DNA of 64,000 nucleotides from an uncultured Clostridia bacterium (GTDB taxonomy: Bacteria > Bacillota > Clostridia > TANB77 > CAG-465): the NCBI GenBank assembly GCA_934162655.1, contig CAKPJL010000003.1, forward strand, positions 1 to 64,000. Direction: 5' to 3'. The notes beneath the pieces were generated by a model. It had not been told where the DNA came from and did not search any database. It saw nothing but the letters and a program-made list of their open reading frames with translations. Both the position numbers and the translations under genes were made by a program. Positions 36,231 to 44,600 of the stretch are shown piece after piece (the first letter of the stretch is position 1; the number at the start of each line of letters is the position of its first letter).

Positions 36231-37241
36231 CTAAAATATGCTTGAAGGGTCTATTAGCTGGTTATCTTTATACATCATAAAATGTATATGTGGCCCATCT
36301 TTTATTTCTCCTATTGCAGTTTCCCCAACCTCTCCTATTTTTTGTGATTTTTTTATACTGTCTCCAACATTTACATATAATTTATCACTTAAATTACAGT
36401 AGCAACTTATATAACCATTTATATGTTCTATAACTACTGTTTTTCCAAAAAATGAATCATCATATATCTTTGATACTTTTCCTTCTTCTATTGCACTTAC
36501 TACTTGTCCAATAGATGCAGATATATCAACTCCATTATGTATTTTCCACATATCAAGTGTTTTTGAATATATAACACTATCTATCGAATATATTTTTTGA
36601 ATTTTTCCACCAACTATTGGGGACACAAATTCTAACTTTTTTTCTTCTTTTTTAGGCGTTATGATATTTTTAACACTATTTATTTTCTCTTCTACTTTAT
36701 CTACACTTTCTTCCTTTTTCTCTTCATTTATAAACTCCTGTCTTTGCTTTACTATACTTACTATTTCTTGCTCTGTTTGTTCGTTAGTGTTATTTATGTT
36801 ACTATTTTCATCTATATTATCTTTATTATCATTTGATATATTACTAAAAGCACTCAAGCTAACATAACTCTCATCTATTGAATCTTTATATGTTTTACCT
36901 GTAAGATATATACTTCCTCCACACAGCAGCATCATAAAAAATAGTAGTGCATAATAATTTAATCTAATTCTTTTTTTGTTTAAGAATATATTATTTAAAA
37001 ACTCTGATAAAGTAATTTTACTTCCCTTTCTTCTCCATTTTTTATTTTCATGTGGTTCTACTACTTCATTGCTGCTATTTGCATCCTTTATACTTTTTTG
37101 TCTTCTTCTTACCTTTGTTTCAAACTCTAAATTATCTAATTTATCCTCTTCTACTTCATTTTTTCTCTCATCTTGCACCTTACCTTTTTTAGACAACCTA
37201 ATAAATTTTTTTAAAAACTCACTTTTAAACTTTACCCTCAT
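36231..37241 (-). CDS. SpoIIQ-like membrane M23 (LytM) peptidase
   Basis: A 336-residue protein with a charged cytoplasmic head (1-85), a membrane helix (about 96-116), an Asn/Glu-rich linker and a LytM domain (about 205-335). The zinc motif HNGVD and the HIHF motif are both present, so the metal site appears complete, unlike B. subtilis SpoIIQ. Position between spoIID and spoIIID identifies it as the forespore-side SpoIIQ-type protein that meets SpoIIIAH during engulfment. The long cytoplasmic head is unusual for SpoIIQ. Confidence 0.88.
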   Translation of the reverse strand: MRVKFKSEFLKKFIRLSKKGKVQDERKNEVEEDKLDNLEFETKVRRRQKSIKDANSSNEVVEPHENKKWRRKGSKITLSEFLNNIFLNKKRIRLNYYALLFFMMLLCGGSIYLTGKTYKDSIDESYVSLSAFSNISNDNKDNIDENSNINNTNEQTEQEIVSIVKQRQEFINEEKKEESVDKVEEKINSVKNIITPKKEEKKLEFVSPIVGGKIQKIYSIDSVIYSKTLDMWKIHNGVDISASIGQVVSAIEEGKVSKIYDDSFFGKTVVIEHINGYISCYCNLSDKLYVNVGDSIKKSQKIGEVGETAIGEIKDGPHIHFMMYKDNQLIDPSSIF

Positions 37242-37283
37242 ATTAATTTCTCCTTTGTTTAGCAGCTTGTCTTATATTTTAAT

Positions 37284-37327
37284 ATAAAAAAAGCTGTGAC
37301 TTATTATATATATATTCACAACTTTTA
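37284..37327 (-). terminator. terminator between spoIID and the spoIIQ-like gene
   Basis: The stem AAAGTTGTGA/TCACAGCTTT with a long AT loop is followed by seven Ts on minus. Confidence 0.75.
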
Positions 37328-37350
37328 AAATTTATTACTATTTTTTTAGA

Positions 37351-38385
37351 TTAATCAATTTTTATTACATCTACACCTGTATAATAATGTTTTATTATAT
37401 CTATATAACTCATACCACTACTACCATAATAATCTGCTCCAACCTGACTTAAACCAAGTCCGTGTCCATTTCCAATAACATTAAAAATCACTTTTTCATC
37501 CCTACACTCTACATTAAACAGCGTTGAACGCAAAGAAAATATAGTTCTTAATTTTTCAGCAGATATTAAATTCCCACAAACAGATATATTTTTAACTCTC
37601 CCACTAGATGTATATTCATTTATTTTTACATCTTCATTATCTGAAATATTTTGTATATTTAGACTTAATTTCTCATTTAATCTTTTAATAAAATCTTCAT
37701 AACTTATCTCAACTGTACTTTGTCTATTTGCATACTCCTCGCTTTCATTGTTTTCAACTGACACTAAATATGGTATTTGTTCTTTTCCCCATATTTCCGT
37801 TGAGCTTTCTGTTCTCACAGGACTGCTAGCATGAAAATATGCTCTTATATACTGTCCATTATATACGATAACTTCATTTTGAGTGCTAACAACTGCCTCA
37901 TTTACATTATTAAAATATTCCCTCCTTAAATTTTCATCATACCCTTTTCTTGCCCATATATTAAATATTTGAGTTTTGTTATAAAAAGCTTGGCAATGTG
38001 CATAATTATCACATATATCTGCTCCATCACCTTCTCCACCGTATTGCATTTTTCTATAAAGATATGTCCTTGCAACAACTGCTTGTGCTCTTAAAGCTTC
38101 AATATTATAATATGGTGGCATTTCAGAGGGCAAAACGCCCCTTAAATAATCGTTTACATCCATTGCAATAATTTCTCCTGTTGAACATATTTTAACTCTT
38201 ATTGTCTGATTTGCCTTATATTCAATAATATCTTTTTGTTCTTGTAAAATTTCATTTTCTTTTTGCTCTTGTTCTTTTCTTTTATTTTCTTGTCCTATAT
38301 TTTTTAATACATTTATTATAATTAATGCTGATAACAAAATTATTAAAAAACAGCTAACAAAAAATATTCTTTTTTCTAAATTCAA
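37351..38385 (-). CDS. spoIID: stage II sporulation protein D
   Basis: A 344-residue protein with an N-terminal membrane anchor (about 6-26), a coiled linker and the SpoIID lytic transglycosylase domain. The active-site region VNDYLRGVLPSEMPPYYNIEAL with Glu in PSEM is intact, as are AVVARTYLY and the terminal GNGHGLGLSQVGA block. It starts at a TTG behind AGGTGG. It digests septal peptidoglycan during engulfment with SpoIIP and SpoIIM. A terminator follows, so it is transcribed apart from the spoIIQ-like gene. Confidence 0.94.
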   Translation of the reverse strand: MNLEKRIFFVSCFLIILLSALIIINVLKNIGQENKRKEQEQKENEILQEQKDIIEYKANQTIRVKICSTGEIIAMDVNDYLRGVLPSEMPPYYNIEALRAQAVVARTYLYRKMQYGGEGDGADICDNYAHCQAFYNKTQIFNIWARKGYDENLRREYFNNVNEAVVSTQNEVIVYNGQYIRAYFHASSPVRTESSTEIWGKEQIPYLVSVENNESEEYANRQSTVEISYEDFIKRLNEKLSLNIQNISDNEDVKINEYTSSGRVKNISVCGNLISAEKLRTIFSLRSTLFNVECRDEKVIFNVIGNGHGLGLSQVGADYYGSSGMSYIDIIKHYYTGVDVIKID

Positions 38386-38501
38386 AACTTATCCACCTAA
38401 TGATATTATATTTATTAATAACTTTATTATTATACTTTTTATTAATAAAAACAAAAGTCGAAATAAATTTAATTATTTCAACTTTTTTATGCTATTATAA
38501 C

Positions 38502-38531
38502 AAAAAATGCAACACTACATAATAATTTTTA
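38502..38531. repeat. 30-nt direct repeat, copy 1
   Basis: This stretch, containing TGCAACACTACATAATAATT, is identical to 41446-41475. It forms one arm and the loop of the terminator hairpin after the InlB-repeat gene. Confidence 0.85.
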
Positions 38532-38551
38532 TAATTTTGTAGTGTTACATC
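38508..38551 (-). terminator. terminator of the InlB-repeat gene
   Basis: The 9-bp stem AACACTACA/TGTAGTGTT (extended by flanking ATG/CAT bases) is followed on minus by a T-run. Confidence 0.8.
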
Positions 38552-38570
38552 TATCTTTGATGATTAATTA

Positions 38571-41405
38571 TCAGTTATGTAAATATATACTATTAACCTC
38601 AACTGTAATAGTACCCTTAACACTTGCATGAGAAGCAGAAAATAAATAAATATAATACTTCCCGTTAACCCCACTAATACTAAAAGTTTCTTTTCCCTCA
38701 AACACTTCACCAGTATCAAAAATTCTAGCTCGAATACCTCCTGGAGTATTATCAATTATTGATGCATTATAATCAACCGGCTTTTCATCTAATAGTTTAA
38801 TCCAAAAAGCAGTACCATAATCGTCGTTAGTAACATTATAAATTTTGTAATCTATATCCATGTATTTATAAAGTGATAAGTCAACTTTATTAGTAGTATA
38901 AAAATTACCATTTCCATATTTAGTAGTAGAATTATCACCAAATTGTAAACAGTTAGAAAGATAGTTATAAAAATGTCCGCCATAACTTGACCAAGAGTTA
39001 TATATTTTCTCAGATTTATCTGTATATATATGAGTACTCCATCCACCAGTTACATTTTTACATAAATCTCCCTTATTATATAAGTATATATCACTAACTT
39101 TCCAAATTGCATATAAGGTTATAGTAGATCCATTAACATTTGTTAGATTTGAAACGCTTTGACTATTAGAATATGTCGTCCCCGTACCATCAGCATTTGT
39201 ATTCCAACCGGTAAATGTATAACCTGTTTTTGAGTATCCATTCGCTGTTAGATTTTTTGCTACACCATATGTATGGATGCTACTTGCTGTACTTCCTGAT
39301 GTTGCTCCATTTCCATTATACGATATCGTATATGTTATAGCTGATGCATTTGCAGTGTTTACTATATTGTAATTTGGCATTGTAAAGCTATATGTTTTTG
39401 TAGCATTTGGGATAGTTCCTGTCCATGAACTCCATGTATATCCTGCATTTACTTGAGCGTCTATTACTACTGTACTTCCATATTCATATGTACCTGCTCC
39501 ACTTACACTACTTATTCCTGTGCCTTTATTTAGTGTAACTGTGTAAGAATTTCTTGTATAATACATATTTATTACAAGTGATCCATCACCTGATACTACT
39601 GCTTGACTTACTTGGATATTTGCTACTTGTGAACTAATATATGTAAAGCCTGGTATTTGTTTTACAAAGCTTGATACTTGTAGTATTTGGCCTGTTGTTC
39701 CTGTCTTATCTTCTGTGTTATAAAGCGAATATGTATTTGCTCCAACATTTTTTATATAATGATTTACTTTGTATTTCGTATTTGTACTTGCAATTGTATT
39801 TGCAGTATTTTCTACATTGTAATCTGGCATTGCAAAACTATATGTTTTTGTAGCATTTGGGATAGTTCCTGTCCATGAACTCCATGTATATCCTGCATTT
39901 ACTTGAGCGTCTATTACTACTGTACTTCCATATTCATATGTACCTGCTCCACTTACACTACTTATTCCTGTACCTTTATTTAGCGTAACTGTGTAAGAGT
40001 TTCTTGTATAATACATATTTATCACAAGTGAACCATCTGCTGATACTACTGCTTCTGCAACTTCAATTGTTGCTACTTTTGAGTTACTATATGTAAAGCC
40101 TGGTATCTGTTTTACAAAACTTGATACTTGTAGTTTTTCTCCTGTTGTTCCTGTCTTATCTTCGGTGTTATAAAGCGAATATGTATTTGCTCCAATATTT
40201 TTTGTGTAATGATTTACCCTATATTTTGTGTTTGTACTTGCAGACCATATAGCATATAGTGTTATACTTTCATCTTTGCTATATGTACTGCCTGGTATGT
40301 AACTTACTATATTTGATGTACTAGATGTTGACCAACCAACAAAGTCATATCCTATTTTTGTTGGTACATCAGATGTTAAAACTAAACTTTGTGCTTCATA
40401 CTTTATCTGACTTTGTGGTGCATTATTTCCTCCATTTGCATCATATCTTACTTCAAATGGTCTTGGTAATGTTTTTACATTTAAAACAGTATTTTGCTCT
40501 GATTCATTTCCAACATAATCAACTGCTTTTGCATAAATTACATATAAATCATTTGATTTTAAATTCTCTATTTTTCCTTCTTCTGCTTCATTATATATTT
40601 TTGTATAATTTATTCCATCTGCACTATATTTATATCCTGCAAGTCCACATTCAAGGTCATTACTTCCACTTGCCTTTACACTGATTTTATTTATATCTAC
40701 TACTATATCGCTTTGGTCTAAATTTGGTTTTGTTGGTGGTGTTTTATCAATTGTTGTTATATCTTTTGAATTTGAAGCTGCCTCGTCATCGTCTTGTTTA
40801 TTATACAGTCTTGTAATTATAGAAGAGTTATTTTCAATTTCTATTTCTTGTGTGTAATCTACAAATTCCTCGTCGCCTATTTTATATTGCAAAATATATC
40901 CTTCTGGTATTTCTCCTAGATAACTTAGACTGGCTCCTATATTATATCTTGTCCATTCTATATTTCCTACTTTTACTGTTGGTCCTTTTGGTGTTAACAA
41001 AATATTTACAATACCTTCTACTTCAACTGTATCATCTATCTTTATTTTTGCCTCTGTCGCCCATTTTCTTTCCTTGCTAGTTAGCATTTTTCCTCTTAAA
41101 GTAAGCATTCCTTCTGTTATGTATGAGTATTTTATATATTTACTTTTAACTAAATTGTAGCTATATTTTTTTATTTCATTAACATCAGTAATTTTTTTAC
41201 TTATTATACTTTGATCTTTTATAAAATCTTTCTGTATTGCTACCCTTATTTCTTCATCAAAGTTTTTTAAGTCGTTCTTGTATTTTGCCTCTCTTGAGCT
41301 TTCCACTACATCACTATTGGTTAGACTTAAAATTACTATGCCTGAAAGTATTATTATTACTACTATTGTTACTATAAGTGTTATTAAACTTACACCTTTT
41401 TTCAT
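38571..41405 (-). CDS. surface protein with prepilin-type head and InlB/MucBP-like repeats
   Basis: The 944-residue protein begins MKKGVSLITLIVTIVVIIILSG, a prepilin-like leader, followed by a pseudopilin-like helix (about 25-60). A middle region (about 130-310) has Fn3/Ig-like strands. Repeats follow: an InlB B-type unit (DANGGNNAPQ, about 315-390), two nearly identical 150-residue MucBP-plus-InlB units (KYxVNHYxKNxGANTYSLYN, then SYTVTLNKGTGISSVSGAGT), and another InlB-type unit ending LYAIWK. The last 160 residues are a carbohydrate-binding-like jelly roll. No LPXTG motif is present. It is probably an adhesin exposed through the pilin-like anchor. It is flanked by 30-nt direct repeats. Confidence 0.85.
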   Translation of the reverse strand: MKKGVSLITLIVTIVVIIILSGIVILSLTNSDVVESSREAKYKNDLKNFDEEIRVAIQKDFIKDQSIISKKITDVNEIKKYSYNLVKSKYIKYSYITEGMLTLRGKMLTSKERKWATEAKIKIDDTVEVEGIVNILLTPKGPTVKVGNIEWTRYNIGASLSYLGEIPEGYILQYKIGDEEFVDYTQEIEIENNSSIITRLYNKQDDDEAASNSKDITTIDKTPPTKPNLDQSDIVVDINKISVKASGSNDLECGLAGYKYSADGINYTKIYNEAEEGKIENLKSNDLYVIYAKAVDYVGNESEQNTVLNVKTLPRPFEVRYDANGGNNAPQSQIKYEAQSLVLTSDVPTKIGYDFVGWSTSSTSNIVSYIPGSTYSKDESITLYAIWSASTNTKYRVNHYTKNIGANTYSLYNTEDKTGTTGEKLQVSSFVKQIPGFTYSNSKVATIEVAEAVVSADGSLVINMYYTRNSYTVTLNKGTGISSVSGAGTYEYGSTVVIDAQVNAGYTWSSWTGTIPNATKTYSFAMPDYNVENTANTIASTNTKYKVNHYIKNVGANTYSLYNTEDKTGTTGQILQVSSFVKQIPGFTYISSQVANIQVSQAVVSGDGSLVINMYYTRNSYTVTLNKGTGISSVSGAGTYEYGSTVVIDAQVNAGYTWSSWTGTIPNATKTYSFTMPNYNIVNTANASAITYTISYNGNGATSGSTASSIHTYGVAKNLTANGYSKTGYTFTGWNTNADGTGTTYSNSQSVSNLTNVNGSTITLYAIWKVSDIYLYNKGDLCKNVTGGWSTHIYTDKSEKIYNSWSSYGGHFYNYLSNCLQFGDNSTTKYGNGNFYTTNKVDLSLYKYMDIDYKIYNVTNDDYGTAFWIKLLDEKPVDYNASIIDNTPGGIRARIFDTGEVFEGKETFSISGVNGKYYIYLFSASHASVKGTITVEVNSIYLHN
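39341..39790. repeat. 450-bp intragenic tandem repeat, second unit
   Basis: This is nearly identical to the preceding unit with an exact 450-bp offset (TAAAGCGAAT at 39721 versus 40171). The stretch covering SYTVTL...WTGTIPNATKTYSF is almost unchanged at DNA level. Confidence 0.85.
39791..40240. repeat. 450-bp intragenic tandem repeat, first unit
   Basis: This unit encodes one MucBP-like plus one InlB-like module. Boundaries are approximate. The low divergence from its neighbour points to recent duplication or gene conversion. Confidence 0.85.
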
Positions 41406-41445
41406 ATGTTTCCTCCAAGTTCACCACCAGTATACACTAAAAAAA

Positions 41446-41475
41446 AAAAAATGCAACACTACATAATAATTTTTA
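41446..41475. repeat. 30-nt direct repeat, copy 2
   Basis: Identical to 38502-38531. Here it lies in the 5' leader region of the InlB-repeat gene. Confidence 0.85.
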
Positions 41476-41495
41476 AATTATTTTTAGTATTGCAT
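41451..41495 (-). promoter_or_regulatory. terminator-like hairpin in the leader of the InlB-repeat gene
   Basis: ATGCAACACTA pairs with TAGTATTGCAT (one mismatch), and on the minus strand an 11-base T-run follows at once. It lies 46 bases before the start codon, so it could attenuate read-in to this gene. Confidence 0.6.
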
Positions 41496-41550
41496 TCTAA
41501 AATTACTATTCCCTAAAATACACTTTATATACTTTCTTATTATATAAAAA

Positions 41551-41597
41551 TAAAGACTGTTTAGCAAAGTATTTTTATGCTTTGCCAAAAGTCTTTA
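41551..41597 (-). terminator. terminator after the 1702-residue gene
   Basis: A composite stem TAAAGACT...AGTCTTTA with inner TAGCAAAG/CTTTGC pairing is followed by T-rich sequence on minus. Confidence 0.75.
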
Positions 41598-41623
41598 TAT
41601 AAATTATATTTCTATAATTTTTA

Positions 41624-44600
41624 TTAATCAAAATCACTAGCTGCCCTGTTATCTAAATCAAATAAAGCTACTGTTCCTTTAATTTTTTGATATATATCAT
41701 TATTTATACTCCATTTGCCTTTTGCAAGTTGAATAGATAAATTTCCATTAAGCTCAGATCCAGGAGTAGAAAATCCTAAATAGCCTTCATAATCCCATTG
41801 AGTTGTATTAGTTTGATTTTCCACATTTTTATCTGATGTATTATAAGAAATTACTATATCTCTTCCACTTGCTCTTTCTACAACTCCTATATAAAATATT
41901 ACGCCAACATATCCATCTTGTAATTTATTATTTAAGTTTGTTTCACCTGATTTTACAAGAATTGTAGAATTTGGTAGCTTATATTCTCCATACCAAGATT
42001 GAACAAATCCATCATAGTTTGTACACATCATGTCATGTGTAAGCACTATACTAGAAGTATTTAAATTTCTCTTTTCTTTTGTAAAGAAATCTTCAACAGA
42101 AGTTATACCTAAATTTAAAACATTTCTATATCCATCATTTGGAGTAAATGATATTTGATATCCATTCAAGATATTTCCACCATTTGCAATATCTTTATAT
42201 GTTTTTGATAAATCAACTTGACTTTGTGTTGCTTCTTGAAGTTTAACATACTTACCAGCTGCATTTTTATAATATGCATCAACATCTTCTATAAAGTTTT
42301 TACCATCTTTTGATATATAATATAGTCTAGGTAATATAACTATTTTTCTTGATTGATTTGAATCTGATAGATATCCTCTATAATATCCACTAGTTTTTAA
42401 ATCAAAACTTATTCTATAACCAATTTTCGGAGCCTCAACATATGTACTGTTAGTATGCTTATATGGTCCAATTGGCAATGTATTTTTTTGGTTAGATACA
42501 GAACTATAAGAATTAGTAAATACATCTAATATTTTAAATCCTGAATAATAAACTACTCCCGTATTTTCATTAACTCCATTAGTGTTTTTTCTAAATACAT
42601 TTTTATAATTAACATCTGTACAATCTGTAATTCTAAATCCATATACTCTACTTATATTAGTTGTAGTAAGTCCCCTACTAAGCTCAACCTCTGAAATGTA
42701 ATTTGCATCATATCTAATTTTTGCTCCTAAATTTAGTAATATGCTGAATTGTTCATTATTTGTTGTAAGCCTTGTCTTATCACTACATACTAATTTTGAT
42801 ATTGTAAAGTATTCATTTTTATTATTTATTACTACTCGTAAAACATAGTTTAAAGCTTCTTCTATTGTAGGAACATTTTTAGTTACAGCTATAACTCTTA
42901 TTCTATCTGTATCTATATTTACTTGTGATGTATTATAATTTGTGCCATTTTTATTTATGTTTGTACCAGTCGGAGTAAATTTTAAAGCACCTGCCTTGTC
43001 ATATAAGCTTTCATCATCTGAATTTCTATTATTCACTTGTACTTTTTTTATGTACCATCCATTAGATTCACTATCATAAGCTTCAATAGGGAAATTAAAT
43101 AAATATATATAATATTTTATATATGACTTTCTTTCCTTATTAGTAAGTTCATTTCCATATACATTGTCACTTTGTGCAAGTTTAGGCGTAACTTCTGATG
43201 CCACACCTACTTGTAAGTTATATATTTTCTCTCCACCAATTGTGTGTGATACTAATTCTTCTGTACTTTTTAAATCTGGTGTATCCATGGTAGCAGGATT
43301 TAGTATATTAACACCTGCAGTATTAGTTTGAGATTCTACTGACTTTGTTTCTTGTTCTATTTCACTACCAGCGTAGTTTTCTCTAATATAGTCATCTAGT
43401 TCAGACTTTGCATTTATTATACTTTCTATTTTATTTTTTACACCTTCTGCACATTGTATTGCGTCTGGTCCGGCAGAAGAACATCTTTGCCTTAAGATTT
43501 TACTTTCATATAAGTTTCTATCTTGAATTAATCCTTCAATATCGGAGTCTGAAAAATCTGAATTTGAAACAGCATTATTATATGCGTCTTCTTTTTCCGT
43601 GTCTGCTGCATTTAATCTCAAATGTCCATAATAATTGCTTGGTTTTTCACCTTTTTCGTTAAATACTAAAAAGTAGTTTTTATATAAAACTTTGGCTATT
43701 GATAATCTTTCACCATTATATTTATCGCCATCTGCTCTTAATTCCCCTGACTTGATTGGATCATACTCTCTTGAATTAAAATCATCTACCCACTCTTCAC
43801 CGATCGAACGATTACCATTTCCAGAAGGTTGATCATAAAGTTTATTCAAAAATGAAGTTAACTCGCCTGAACTTGTGCTATAATAACCACCATTATCAAC
43901 ATAGTCTGGTCCATCTTCATCATATATTACTCCTTCATATTCAAATCTTGTTCTAATTTCATTTAACAATTTATCTGGTGAAATACCACTACTAGAAACT
44001 GATATTTCTTTTATAACATTCTCTTTATTACTACCTATAAGTTGAGTTGATTCTCCATCATAATTATTAATTGTTGCTCCACTTAGATAAAATCCTTTAA
44101 ATCCTACAACTTTTATCTTTGCACACAAAAACTTAAATACTTGATATTTAACAGTCTTGTCAGCTGTTTTCATATTACATGGTGAACCATAACTCTTTTT
44201 TTCTGTTTCTATTTTCTCACCAACATGAACAATTATTGCATTTCCAAATAACTCTGGATTTCTACTTATAGCATCATAATATTTTTTTACCTTTTTTTCA
44301 GCCTTCTCCTTTTCTTCATCAGACATTACTGTATATCCATCTAAACTTGTAGTATATCCGCCATCATACGGTACTTCCTTACCATTTTCTACACATGTTC
44401 CTGCAGAATGATATCCTCCTTGTAATATATTTGGTGTACTTGAGTCAATAGCAATCTTTATTTCCTTATAATAAAATTCTATAGATTGGTATATCCCATA
44501 TTTATCACTTATATAATAATGTGGAGCTTTTATTTGTGCTCTAAATGTCATATCAGTTGGTACAACAAGTGTTTTATTTACATATTCATAATCAGTACAC

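Noticed and set aside
39341..40240. CRISPR-like array
   Set aside because: The repeats are 450-bp coding units in one open frame, not short repeats with spacers.
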